In this document: piece by piece, positions 44,124 through 53,424 of the stretch
Layout of the letters: each line of letters starts with the position of its first letter
Numbering within the stretch: position 1 is the stretch's first letter
DNA from: Capilliphycus robustus
GTDB lineage: Bacteria > Cyanobacteriota > Cyanobacteriia > Cyanobacteriales > Microcoleaceae
Reading direction: 5' to 3'
Assembly: GCF_034932365.1 (NCBI RefSeq)
Contig: NZ_JAYGHR010000071.1
Span: forward strand, 44,004 to 108,003
Length of the DNA: 64,000 nt
Position numbers and translations under genes: made by a program
Notes under the pieces: generated by a model
What the model was told of the DNA's origin: nothing
What the model saw: the letters and a program-made list of their open reading frames with translations, nothing else
The model's database searches: none

Positions 44124-45575
44124 TCAATCGTGCAATTGCCGATCAATCAAACGACCTAACGTTTTCATCGCCTGTTCGAGTTGATATGACCAGGGTATTC
44201 CACAGTTGAGACGGAAGCAATTTTGATAACTTCCTGAAACCGAAAAAATCGCACCAGGGGCAATACTAATTTTATGCTGAAAAGCCTGATGATAAAGGAG
44301 CATTGAATCAAATTTTGGCGACAATTCAACCCACAAAACATGACCGCCCGTTGGTCGAGTTACCTTGGTTTCATCGGGAAAATATTCATAAATCGCTTGC
44401 GTCATTCTGATCACTTTTTCTTGATAAGAACGCCGCAATTGTCGGAGGTGGCGATCATAGCCTCCATTGGATAAAAAAGCAGCGATTGTAAGTTGATTGA
44501 CCGGAGCGGTGTTAATATTCGTAATCAATTTTAGCTGTTCAATTTCCGTTTGATAACGACCCGGAACCGCCCAACCTACGCGCAAACCGGGAGATAATGT
44601 TTTACTGCAAGATGCACAATACAACACTAATCCCTTGCGATCAAAAGCTTTAATCGCTTTCGGACGATTTCCCTCAAAGCCTAAATCTCCATAAACATCA
44701 TCTTCCACCAACGGCACATCATACCGTTCTAAAATTTCTACCAATTGCTTTTTCTTGTGATCACTCATACAACTTGCTAAAGGATTACTAAAATTAGAAA
44801 CGACAGCGCAAGCGGCAATATTTCCTTGTTGAAGTGCGGCTTCTAATTCTTCAAGAATTAACCCTTCTCGGGTATGAGTTGGCAGTTCTAATGCTTGTAA
44901 ATGCAACGATTCTAAAATTTCTAATAAGCCATAATAACAAGGCGACTCAATGGCTACTGTATCTCCCGGTTTAGTCACCGCCCGTAAAGACAAATAAAGC
45001 GCTTCTGTCGTGCCATTTGTCACCAATATCTGTTCAGGCGTGATCGAACAACCCGCATCCATCAGACGACGGGCGACTTCGTGACGAAGCGGTTCGCAAC
45101 CCGGAAGCGGATCATAGGCGTGACAAACTTCAGGGTACTGGCGCATCACCTGTCCCATTAAACGGTTGAGGGCTTTGATAGGAAACAGTTGAGGATCAGC
45201 CACCGCCGCCCCTAAACGGATAATACTCGGATCTCGCAGGGCGACGTTGATCCGAAACGCGATCGAGCTGTCCACCTGATAAATGCGACGGGGAGGCGTG
45301 GAAGGCTTCGGTTCATCGCGATAAGACAACAAAGAGGTTTGTTTGACAAAATAACCCGACTGGGGACGCGCCCCAATAAAACCCCGATCTTCGAGGAGGC
45401 GATAGGCTTCTAACACCGTCGAGATGCTGACGTTCATCTGTTTGTGCATCCGTCTGACCGAGGGAATGCGATCGCCCGGTTGCAGCGTGCCTTCTTCTAT
45501 GAGGGACTGGACGCGATAGGCGACTTGTTCATACAAGTTGGTGCGATCTGATTTTTCCAGAGGTTTGAGGTTCAT
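44124..45575 (-). CDS. MocR-type GntR regulator with aminotransferase domain
   Basis: With the start at 45575 the product has 483 residues. It has an N-terminal GntR winged helix (NLYEQVAYRVQSLIEEGTLQ, GDRIPSVRRMHKQMNVSIST) and a C-terminal fold-type I aminotransferase domain with the PLP lysine in YCASCSKTLSPGLRVGW. MocR regulators sense PLP and amine ligands and control PLP, GABA or taurine genes. The frame is open to 45611, but MNLKPLEKSDRTNLYEQ begins at the typical place. An inverted repeat at 45635-45664 lies just upstream and may be its operator. It is divergent from the small gene at 45796. Confidence 0.9.
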   Translation of the reverse strand: MNLKPLEKSDRTNLYEQVAYRVQSLIEEGTLQPGDRIPSVRRMHKQMNVSISTVLEAYRLLEDRGFIGARPQSGYFVKQTSLLSYRDEPKPSTPPRRIYQVDSSIAFRINVALRDPSIIRLGAAVADPQLFPIKALNRLMGQVMRQYPEVCHAYDPLPGCEPLRHEVARRLMDAGCSITPEQILVTNGTTEALYLSLRAVTKPGDTVAIESPCYYGLLEILESLHLQALELPTHTREGLILEELEAALQQGNIAACAVVSNFSNPLASCMSDHKKKQLVEILERYDVPLVEDDVYGDLGFEGNRPKAIKAFDRKGLVLYCASCSKTLSPGLRVGWAVPGRYQTEIEQLKLITNINTAPVNQLTIAAFLSNGGYDRHLRQLRRSYQEKVIRMTQAIYEYFPDETKVTRPTGGHVLWVELSPKFDSMLLYHQAFQHKISIAPGAIFSVSGSYQNCFRLNCGIPWSYQLEQAMKTLGRLIDRQLHD

Positions 45576-45634
45576 AGCGGTCAAGTGTGAGGCTCTCAAG
45601 ATAGTGATCAATACAGTTCTAACCGTTTACTCGC

Positions 45635-45664
45635 ATAACAGTTACTTAAAGTTAAAACTGTTAT
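45635..45664. promoter_or_regulatory. Candidate operator, ATAACAGTT inverted repeat
   Basis: ATAACAGTT (45635-45643) and AACTGTTAT (45656-45664) are a perfect 9-bp inverted repeat spaced 12 bp apart. It lies between the divergent MocR gene and the small gene at 45796. Further half-sites are ATACAGTT at 45611-45618 and ATAACTG at 45679-45685. The position suits autoregulation and control of the neighbour. Confidence 0.5.
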
Positions 45665-45795
45665 GGTTACAAATAATTATAACTGCCTCTGTTTTATTGC
45701 CGCTAAGTTCGGCATGATGATAATCAGCAATAACAGGAGTTAAAACTCTAAAAATATTCAGGATGTAGATGAAAATTAACTGAGGAGTAATTGCC

Positions 45796-46101
45796 ATGAA
45801 AACCACTGCAAATTCCAGATCTTTACCGTCTTTTGATTTCGTTTCAAAGAGCCACAACTTTGAGCGAAAACTTGCTAAAATATTAGTTCGTCTCACTCAA
45901 GCTATTCTCCGATTTTTAGTCGGCAGTTCAGAACCCAAAATTTGGCAAACTCAAAGACGAGATCAAACTTTAATTTGGCACGTTTACGATCCGCAAACCC
46001 AACGTTCCAAAGAATTTTTCAGTGAGGAGGAACTAAGAATTTGGCTAGAACAACGCTATTATAGCAGAAGTCAGGAGACAGGAGACAGGAGACAGAATTG
46101 A
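45796..46101 (+). CDS. Small conserved protein divergent from MocR
   Basis: The 101-residue protein is preceded by GAGGAG about nine bases before the ATG. Its core, LAKILVRLTQAILRFLVGSS then EPKIWQTQRRDQTLIWHVYD, mixes an amphipathic or membrane-associated helix with a beta-rich segment and a C-terminal helix. The final SRSQETGDRRQN comes from a GGAGACAGGAGACAG repeat and is probably not native. No family was recognised. Its divergent position suggests control by the MocR protein. Confidence 0.65.
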   Translation: MKTTANSRSLPSFDFVSKSHNFERKLAKILVRLTQAILRFLVGSSEPKIWQTQRRDQTLIWHVYDPQTQRSKEFFSEEELRIWLEQRYYSRSQETGDRRQN

Positions 46102-46141
46102 AACCTTTATCATAAAAGGATTTGACAGAAAAACAGTGGGT

Positions 46142-46174
46142 AGAAACCCGGTTTCTAGCAGAAACCGGGTTTCT
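46142..46174. repeat. Perfect 15-bp-stem hairpin (AAACCCGGTTTC family)
   Basis: AGAAACCCGGTTTCT and AGAAACCGGGTTTCT flank a 3-nt loop, making the longest perfect hairpin in the window. It is 40 bp past the small gene at 45796 and could terminate it, but no T tract follows. It belongs to the family at 5697 and 33813. Confidence 0.8.
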
Positions 46175-46245
46175 GGTTTGTACCTCATACGAGCGCTATT
46201 CTCATTAACTAATAATAAGAGCTAATCATCATCTTTGGAGATTTT

Positions 46246-46419
46246 ATGCTAATCTATGACTTCAAAACCAACACCCTTGACTCGAAATCCGTTCAAAACC
46301 TACAGATCCTATTAAATCTCATTCATCAATTCTGGAGATTTAGTAAAAATTACGGCGACTTGATCGCCACGCCCTTACAATATCGGGAAAAGTGGAATAA
46401 AACTCAGAACCGGAAATAG
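46246..46419 (+). CDS. Candidate 57-residue small ORF
   Basis: An ATG at 46246, with GGAG five bases upstream, opens a 57-codon frame to TAG at 46417. The peptide begins MLIYDFKTNTLDSKSVQN and ends KWNKTQNRK; it has a central amphipathic helix (LQILLNLIHQFWRFSK). No signal peptide or known motif is visible. Codon use looks compatible with neighbouring genes, but length alone does not prove coding. It is a speculative call. Confidence 0.4.
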   Translation: MLIYDFKTNTLDSKSVQNLQILLNLIHQFWRFSKNYGDLIATPLQYREKWNKTQNRK

Positions 46420-46611
46420 ATTACAAGCCTTGTCTCAAAAACCCACAGGCGGGTTCACCTCAATTTATTCATCCCACAAATAAGCTTGCTCAACCCACCC
46501 TAGAGGACTTAATAAAGTTAAACTGTTCGTCATTTCAACCTGATGATCAATTAAAGCAAATCATTAATTATAGTCCGATCCTCTAAGTCGTTACCAATAA
46601 AAAACAGGTTT

Positions 46612-47940
46612 AAAGCCCCGTCGTTCACGACGGATTATTGTATGCTACAATAACTTATCGTGGTGCAACAATGATAGACATGATTGTCTATGAAATGAAG
46701 CTACAAGGAACAAAAGCCCAGTACAAAAGGTTAGACGAAGCTATCCGTACTGGTCGCTTTGTTCGCAACAGCATCATTAAAGCATGGATAGACGGTCAAA
46801 TCAAAAGTCGTAACGATGCTTATACCTACTGCAAACTGTTGTCAGACAACCCGAGTTTTCCCTGGGTAAACCAACTCAATTCTATGGCTCGACAAGCCCA
46901 CGCAGAAAGAGCATGGGCATCCATTGAGAGGTTCTATAAGAATTGTCGGCAAAAAATATCCGGTAGAAAAGGATTCCCAAAGTTTAAAAAGTACCAAGTT
47001 CGAGCATCTGTTGAGTACAAAACATCGGGTTGGGTGCTTTCAGAGGATAGACGTTATTTAACGTTTTCTGATAAGTTTCAAGCAGGTACATTTAAACTTT
47101 GGGGTAGCCGAGATTTACACTTCTATCAACTCCAACAAATTAAACGGGTTAGAGTGATTAGAAGACACGATGGGTATTATGCTCAATTTTTAATCGATCA
47201 TACCAGAGAGGAAAACAAAGAACTCAGTAACAAACAAACAGGTTTGGATGTCGGTTTAAACCATTTCTACACAGATTCCACCGGGATACAGGTAGAGAAT
47301 CCCCGTTTTCTAAGAAAAGATGAGCGACGAATTAAAAAGCTGCAACGTCGGTTATCTCGAACAAAAAAGGGAAGTCAAAACCGCTCAAAAGCCAGAAATC
47401 GTTTAGGTAGAAAATATCTTAAGGTTTCACGCAGGCGTAACGATTGGGTTTGTAAACAGGCCCAACACGTCATACAGTCTAACGACTTGGTAGCGATAGA
47501 AAACCTACGGATACGCAATTTGGTGAAAAACCATCATTTAGCCAAATCAATTAACGATGCGGCTTGGTACAGGTTTAGAGAATGGTTAGAGTATTTTGGG
47601 AGAATTTATGGGGTGACAGTGATTGCTGTTGAACCCGCATATACTTCTCAAAACTGCTCAAATTGCGGTGAAAAGGTTGTCAAAACTCTCAGTACGAGAA
47701 CTCATAAATGTCCTCACTGTGGGTATGTAGCAGACCGGGATGAAAACGCCGCCAAAAACATTCTAAAATCTGCATTAAAACAGCTATCAAATACCGTCGG
47801 GCAGATGGAAATCAACGCCTCCCGAGAGACTGATCTCTGCTTAAGTGGGGAAACCCAGTTGAGTAAGTCAACTCGACGAAAGAGGAAACCCAAACAGTGA
47901 TGTTTGGAATCTCCGTCGTTTACGGCGGAGAGGATGTCAA
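46612..47940 (+). mobile_element. tnpB-only IS605-type element of a second lineage
   Basis: The left end carries the hairpin CCGTCG-TTCA-CGACGG (46618-46633) and the right end carries CTCCGTCG-TTTA-CGGCGGAG (47911-47930), ending in GGATGTCAA at 47940, as expected for IS200/IS605 family right ends (TCAA). The two hairpins are alike, as transposase recognition requires. Only tnpB is inside; no tnpA is present. The left boundary is estimated. Confidence 0.75.
46671..47900 (+). CDS. tnpB: TnpB RNA-guided nuclease, second lineage
   Basis: The product is 409 residues from ATG 46671; MIVYEMKLQG (46680) is the closest alternative. It is an OrfB/TnpB protein with RuvC motifs TGLDVGLNHFYTDSTG (Asp), LVAIENLRIRNL (Glu) and ADRDENAAKNI (Asp), and the zinc finger NCSNCGEKV plus HKCPHCGYV. 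All catalytic residues are present. It shares little sequence with the TnpB at 8368 and has a different N-terminus. It inserts between a small ORF and the 5-oxoprolinase gene without disrupting either. The 3' end runs into a basic tail (TRRKRKPKQ) next to the right-end scaffold. Confidence 0.93.
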   Translation: MIDMIVYEMKLQGTKAQYKRLDEAIRTGRFVRNSIIKAWIDGQIKSRNDAYTYCKLLSDNPSFPWVNQLNSMARQAHAERAWASIERFYKNCRQKISGRKGFPKFKKYQVRASVEYKTSGWVLSEDRRYLTFSDKFQAGTFKLWGSRDLHFYQLQQIKRVRVIRRHDGYYAQFLIDHTREENKELSNKQTGLDVGLNHFYTDSTGIQVENPRFLRKDERRIKKLQRRLSRTKKGSQNRSKARNRLGRKYLKVSRRRNDWVCKQAQHVIQSNDLVAIENLRIRNLVKNHHLAKSINDAAWYRFREWLEYFGRIYGVTVIAVEPAYTSQNCSNCGEKVVKTLSTRTHKCPHCGYVADRDENAAKNILKSALKQLSNTVGQMEINASRETDLCLSGETQLSKSTRRKRKPKQ

Positions 47941-48033
47941 TCCTAGTCAATTTCAATCCGTGCATAAGAGGAGTGAGGATACAATCTAGTAAAACATAGC
48001 TGTTCCGTGTAATTGATTTGAGGAAAAAACGAC

Positions 48034-51000
48034 ATGACTCAGACTACATCAAACTCAGAAAATACAGATAAATTTCAATTTTGGATTGATCGGGGGGGTA
48101 CTTTTACTGATATTGTCGCCCGAACTTCATCAGGTCAAACACTCGCCCATAAACTCCTCTCAGAAAATCCCGAACGCTATCAAGATGCAGCCATTCAAGG
48201 GATTCGAGAAATCTTAGAATTATCTCCCGATGAACCCATTCCCAGCCATCGGATTTCTGAAGTCAAAATGGGAACCACCGTCGCGACAAATGCCCTGCTT
48301 GAACGCAAAGGCGATCGCACAGTTTTAGTGATTACAAAAGGGTTTAAAGATGCGTTAAGAATCGGCTATCAAAATCGCCCCGATATTTTTGCCCGTGAGA
48401 TTATTTTGCCGGAAATGCTCTATGAAAAAGTTGTTGAAGTCAATGAACGTTATGATGTTTCAGGGAATGAATTAAAAGCGGTTGATCTTTCCTCGCTACA
48501 AACCGATTTACAAGCCGCTTACGATACCGGAATTCGGAGTTGTGCCATTGTTTTAATACATGGCTATCGTTACCCCAAACACGAACAACAAATCGCTGAA
48601 CTTGCCCAAAAAATCGGCTTTTCTCAAATCTCCGTTTCTCACGCAGTCAGTCCGTTAATGAAGCTGATTAGTCGAGGCGATACAACAGTTGTTGATGCCT
48701 ATCTTTCCCCGATTTTACGCCGTTATGTCGAACAAGTTTTGAGTCAGTTAAACAGTGGAAGTGAACCCGTTTCGTTACTGTTTATGCAGTCGAATGGTGG
48801 CCTAACAGATGCCCGTAATTTTCAAGGAAAAGATAGCATTCTTTCCGGGCCTGCGGGGGGAATTGTTGGGGCTGTTCAAACCAGTTTACGGGCAGGTTTT
48901 GAGAAAATCATTAGCTTTGATATGGGCGGAACTTCGACTGATGTTGCTCATTTTAACGGCGAATATGAACGGGAATTTGAAACAGAAATTGCAGGCGTGC
49001 GGATGCGAGTTCCGATGATGGCTATTCACACCGTCGCCGCAGGTGGGGGTTCTATTGTGCGGTTTGATGGTTCCCGTTATCGGGTTGGGCCAGAGTCAGC
49101 CGGGGCAAATCCTGGGCCTGCTTGTTATCGCAAAGGTGGGCCGTTAACCGTAACAGACTGTAATGTAATGTTAGGGAAAATTCAGCCCGAATTCTTTCCG
49201 AAAGTGTTTGGAATTGACGGAAATTTAGCGTTAGATGGGGAAATTGTTCGTCAAAAATTCCAAGAGTTATCAACAGAAATTCAAACCCAAACCGGAAATC
49301 ATCGAACTCCTGAAGAAGTGGCTGCGGGATTTATTGCCATTGCAGTGGAAAATATGGCAAATGCGATTAAAAAAATCTCATTACAACGAGGTTATGATGT
49401 TTCTAACTATACGCTTTGTTGTTTCGGGGGTGCTGGCGGTCAACACGCTTGTTTAATTGCCGATACTTTGGGCATTCAACAGGTATTTATTCATCCTTAT
49501 GCGGGGGTTTTGTCAGCTTATGGAATGGGTTTAGCGGATATTCGGGCAATCCGAGAACGGTCAGTAGAAGCAACCCTAACTCAAGAATTAATCCCGCAGT
49601 TTCAAACTATTTTAACAGAATTAGAACGGGAATGTAAACAAGAATTAACGGCAAATTTAGAAAAAATGACTTCCGCAAAAGTCAATTTAAAATATCAAGG
49701 AACTGATTCCACCCTAACCGTTAATTTTGCCAGTTATCACACCATGAAAGCCGAGTTTGAACACAAACATCAAACTATTTATGGCTTTGTGCGAGAGGGG
49801 AAAGATTTAATTGCAGAATCTGTTTCTTTAGAAGTCATTCAACAGATGGAAACTCCCGTTGAAGCGCTCATTTATCGCACTCGTTCCCAGCCGCCTTTAC
49901 CCATCGCAACCGTACAAATGTATACGCCCCAAGGATGGCAAAATACACCCCTATTTCAGCGAGAAGATTTACAACCTGGAGATGCAATTATCGGCCCTGC
50001 AATTATTATCGAAGGTACAGGAACTAACATTATAGAACCCAGTTGGCAAGTCACCTTAACCGAACGAAATCATTTAGTTTTAACTAAACTCAAAACCTCC
50101 AATTCTCAGTGTAAATTGACTTCAAATTCTTCAACTAATTCTCAACCCGATCCCGTGCGGCTAGAAATCTTTAAAAATTTGTTCCAATTTATTGCAGAAC
50201 AAATGGGAATTACCCTACAAAATACAGCCGCTTCTGTTAATATTAAAGAACGCCTCGACTTCTCCTGTGCCGTTTTCGATCAACAAGGTCAACTCGTTGC
50301 CAACGCGCCCCATATTCCCGTCCATTTGGGTTCAATGAGTGAAAGCGTTAATAGTTTAATAAAAGCCAAACAACAGAGTCTAAAACCCGGGGATGTTTAT
50401 ATGCAAAATAATCCCTACGATGGCGGAACTCATTTACCCGATGTCACGGTAATTACCCCTGTTTTTGCTGTAGACTCAAACCAGATTTTATTTTATGTCG
50501 CCTCTCGGGGTCATCAAGCCGATATTGGTGGAATTACCCCCGGTTCAATGCCTCCAAATAGTACAACCATTGAAGAAGAAGGGATTTTAATTGATAACTT
50601 TAAATTGGTAAATCAGGGACAATTTTGTGAGGTAGAATTGTTAGAGTTGTTAAGGTCAGGACGCTACCCTTCCCGAAATTATGATATTAATATTGCCGAC
50701 TTACAAGCCCAAATTGCCGCCAATGAAAAAGGCGTTCAAGAACTCAGAAAAATGGTTAATCAATACGGTTTAGAAACCGTACAAACCTATATGAGTTATG
50801 TACAGGATAACGCCGAAGAATCCGTGCGAAGGGCAATAGATGTATTGAAAGATGGCGAGTTTATCTATGAAATGGATGGCGGTAGTCAAATCAAAGTTAG
50901 CATTAAAATTAACAAACAAACTCGCAGTGCGACTATCGATTTCACAGGAACATCTCAACAGTTAAACAGCAACTTTAACGCCCCCCAAGCAGTCTGTAAA

Positions 51001-51687
51001 GCAGCCGTTTTGTATGTATTCAGAACCCTCGTTGATGATCATATTCCCCTGAATGCAGGCTGTTTAAAACCCCTGAATATTATTATCCCTGAAGGCTGTA
51101 TGCTGAACCCTCGTTATCCGGCGGCTGTGGTGGCGGGAAATGTCGAAACCTCTCAAACTATTGTTGATGCTTTATACGGTGCGTTAGGCGTGATGGCAGC
51201 CTCTCAAGGTACCATGAATAATTTTACCTTTGGAAGCGATCGCCATCAATATTATGAAACCATTTGTGGCGGTTCAGGCGCCGGGAAAAACTTCAATGGT
51301 ACCGATGCGGTTCATACACACATGACCAACTCTCGTTTAACCGATCCAGAAGTATTAGAATGGCGATTTCCAGTATTATTAGAAGAGTTTAGTATTCGCC
51401 CAAATAGTGGCGGAAAAGGTCAATATCACGGCGGAAACGGGATCACTCGAAAAATTCGTTTCCTCGAAAAAATGACCGCGAGTATTTTATCAGGACATCG
51501 CATTATTCCTCCTTTTGGACTGGCGGGAGGCGAAGCAGGTTTAGTCGGTAAAAATTCCGTTATTCGGAATGATGAAACTGTCGAAATATTGGGAAGTACC
51601 GCTACTATTGAAATCAACGAAGGAGATTTATTTATCATTGAAACTCCAGGCGGTGGCGGATATGGAAACCCAGATGTAAACCCATGA
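48034..51687 (+). CDS. 5-oxoprolinase (hydantoinase A and B fused)
   Basis: The 1217-residue protein joins a HyuA-like ATPase half (about 1-690; WIDRGGTFTDIVAR, LSGPAGGIVGAV, FDMGGTSTDVAHF) to a HyuB-like half (about 700-1217; NNPYDGGTHLPDVTVITPVF, VAGNVETSQTIVDALYGA, C-terminal ETPGGGGYGNP). This is the ATP-dependent 5-oxoprolinase arrangement, which opens 5-oxo-L-proline to glutamate in glutathione-related salvage. Bacteria often use separate PxpABC instead, so the fused form is notable but common in cyanobacteria and eukaryotes. Activity on hydantoins cannot be excluded. It is transcribed alone. Confidence 0.93.
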   Translation: MTQTTSNSENTDKFQFWIDRGGTFTDIVARTSSGQTLAHKLLSENPERYQDAAIQGIREILELSPDEPIPSHRISEVKMGTTVATNALLERKGDRTVLVITKGFKDALRIGYQNRPDIFAREIILPEMLYEKVVEVNERYDVSGNELKAVDLSSLQTDLQAAYDTGIRSCAIVLIHGYRYPKHEQQIAELAQKIGFSQISVSHAVSPLMKLISRGDTTVVDAYLSPILRRYVEQVLSQLNSGSEPVSLLFMQSNGGLTDARNFQGKDSILSGPAGGIVGAVQTSLRAGFEKIISFDMGGTSTDVAHFNGEYEREFETEIAGVRMRVPMMAIHTVAAGGGSIVRFDGSRYRVGPESAGANPGPACYRKGGPLTVTDCNVMLGKIQPEFFPKVFGIDGNLALDGEIVRQKFQELSTEIQTQTGNHRTPEEVAAGFIAIAVENMANAIKKISLQRGYDVSNYTLCCFGGAGGQHACLIADTLGIQQVFIHPYAGVLSAYGMGLADIRAIRERSVEATLTQELIPQFQTILTELERECKQELTANLEKMTSAKVNLKYQGTDSTLTVNFASYHTMKAEFEHKHQTIYGFVREGKDLIAESVSLEVIQQMETPVEALIYRTRSQPPLPIATVQMYTPQGWQNTPLFQREDLQPGDAIIGPAIIIEGTGTNIIEPSWQVTLTERNHLVLTKLKTSNSQCKLTSNSSTNSQPDPVRLEIFKNLFQFIAEQMGITLQNTAASVNIKERLDFSCAVFDQQGQLVANAPHIPVHLGSMSESVNSLIKAKQQSLKPGDVYMQNNPYDGGTHLPDVTVITPVFAVDSNQILFYVASRGHQADIGGITPGSMPPNSTTIEEEGILIDNFKLVNQGQFCEVELLELLRSGRYPSRNYDINIADLQAQIAANEKGVQELRKMVNQYGLETVQTYMSYVQDNAEESVRRAIDVLKDGEFIYEMDGGSQIKVSIKINKQTRSATIDFTGTSQQLNSNFNAPQAVCKAAVLYVFRTLVDDHIPLNAGCLKPLNIIIPEGCMLNPRYPAAVVAGNVETSQTIVDALYGALGVMAASQGTMNNFTFGSDRHQYYETICGGSGAGKNFNGTDAVHTHMTNSRLTDPEVLEWRFPVLLEEFSIRPNSGGKGQYHGGNGITRKIRFLEKMTASILSGHRIIPPFGLAGGEAGLVGKNSVIRNDETVEILGSTATIEINEGDLFIIETPGGGGYGNPDVNP

Positions 51688-51984
51688 ATTAAAAACACAA
51701 AGACACCGAGAAAACTTGAAAAATAATCTTTGTGTCTTTGTGTCTTTGTGGTGAGTTAACCCTTCCATAAAAGGCTTTTTTATTTTAATAAAAGTCAATC
51801 ATAGGACTAGATTTTACTCGATTCTATAGCCTGGAATCCTTAAGTATTTGCTACAGATGATGGATGGGGAGATAGGGAGACCTTAATCTTGTCGAACTGT
51901 TGCAGGAGCGATCGCACATCCCAACTTGCCAGTATCGTATAAGATAATCAAACGACCATCGCTCAACTGTTGATCAACAATCAC
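51688..51984. other. Intergenic region with AAGACAC repeat hairpin
   Basis: No gene is supported between the 5-oxoprolinase gene and purD. The start of the interval has AAACACAAAGACAC facing TTGTGTCTTTGTGTCTTTGTG around 51693-51755, a hairpin of the same family as the 66-bp tandem array at 1030-1280. A HIP1-like site lies near 51909. No promoter is clear. Confidence 0.6.
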
Positions 51985-53256
51985 GTGAACGTCTTAGTTG
52001 TTGGAAATGGAGGCCGTGAACACGCCCTCGCCTGGACTCTACTGCGATCGCCAAATGTTTTACAGGTGATCTGCACCCCTGGAAATGGGGGAACCGCGAC
52101 CCTCAAAGGCTGTCAAAATTATCCGATCGCGGTTGATGACTTTGAAGGAATTACCCGCATCGCTCAAGAATACAACGTTTCCCTCGTTGTCGTTGGCCCT
52201 GAAGTGCCACTGGCTTTAGGCATTACAGACCATTTACAAGCCCACAATATCCCCGTATTCGGCCCCAACCAAGCCGGGGCGCAACTCGAAGCCAGTAAAG
52301 CTTGGGCTAAAAAATTAATGCAGCAAGCCCAAATTCCCACCGCCGAAACTGCCGTTTTTACCGACGCAGACACCGCCAAAGCCTACGTTAAAACGGCACC
52401 GATTGTCATTAAAGCTGATGGTTTAGCCGCCGGAAAAGGGGTAACAGTTGCGAATACCGTTGAAATCGCTCATGCTGCCATTGATGCGATTTTTGCCGGA
52501 GAATTTGGTAGCGAAAACCTGACGGTGGTGGTCGAAGAATATTTAACAGGTCAAGAAGTCTCTATTCTCGCCCTCACAGACGGTTTAACGATTCGTCCGT
52601 TAATTCCGGCCCAAGATCATAAAGCTATCGGAGAAGGGGATACAGGGCCGAATACAGGCGGGATGGGTGCCTATGCTCCCACACCCATTATTACAGATTC
52701 TTTAACAGAACGTATTCAAACCCAAGTTCTCGAACCCACCCTCGCTACCTTGCAAACCTGGGGAATTGACTATCGAGGTGTGATTTATGCCGGGTTAATG
52801 ATTAGCCCCGAGGGAGAACCCAAAGTATTAGAATTTAACTGTCGGTTTGGTGATCCGGAAACTCAAGCGGTTCTGGCCTTGTTAGAAACCCCTCTCGATG
52901 AACTTTTACTCGCTTGCTGTCAACAACGGTTAGCCCAATTTCCTCCCCTTTCTTGGAAACCTGGAGTCGCAGTCTGTGTGGTTTTAGCTTCCGGTGGCTA
53001 TCCCGGTTCCTATCAAAAAGGCTATCCGATGACTGGACTCGAACAAGCCGAAGCCACAGGAGCAACGGTGTTTCATGCCGGAACGAAACTTCAAGGGGAT
53101 CAGGTTTTAACCGATGGGGGGAGGGTTTTGGGGGTGACGGCCGTCGGTTCTACCTTTGAACAAGCGATCGCCAAAACCTACAAAGCGGTAGACTGTATTC
53201 AGTTTAACCAGATGTATTATCGGCGGGATATTGGGTTCCGCATTGCCAAACTTTAG
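51985..53256 (+). CDS. purD: Phosphoribosylamine--glycine ligase
   Basis: The 423-residue ATP-grasp enzyme joins glycine to phosphoribosylamine in purine synthesis. The N-terminal VNVLVVGNGGREHALAW, ATP-grasp blocks IKADGLAAGKGVTVA and VEEYLTGQEVS, and the magnesium site VLEFNCRFGDPETQAVL are clear. The frame is open from a TTG at 51970, but the GTG at 51985 gives the family N-terminus and is preferred. nblS follows 168 bp downstream on the same strand, an arrangement conserved in several cyanobacteria. Confidence 0.96.
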   Translation: MNVLVVGNGGREHALAWTLLRSPNVLQVICTPGNGGTATLKGCQNYPIAVDDFEGITRIAQEYNVSLVVVGPEVPLALGITDHLQAHNIPVFGPNQAGAQLEASKAWAKKLMQQAQIPTAETAVFTDADTAKAYVKTAPIVIKADGLAAGKGVTVANTVEIAHAAIDAIFAGEFGSENLTVVVEEYLTGQEVSILALTDGLTIRPLIPAQDHKAIGEGDTGPNTGGMGAYAPTPIITDSLTERIQTQVLEPTLATLQTWGIDYRGVIYAGLMISPEGEPKVLEFNCRFGDPETQAVLALLETPLDELLLACCQQRLAQFPPLSWKPGVAVCVVLASGGYPGSYQKGYPMTGLEQAEATGATVFHAGTKLQGDQVLTDGGRVLGVTAVGSTFEQAIAKTYKAVDCIQFNQMYYRRDIGFRIAKL

Positions 53257-53424
53257 AAAATCATAGCCAATCCATCAGGAGTTCTAAAATCAAGGTTATG
53301 GCTGTTTAACAAAACTTAACTTAAGATCAGCAGTGGGCATGATAGTGAATAGTTCGGTACACTAGCCCTATCGTTCACTAATCTATCCCAACTCCAAAAC
53401 CTTAAGATCTCAAACCGTCGGGAG

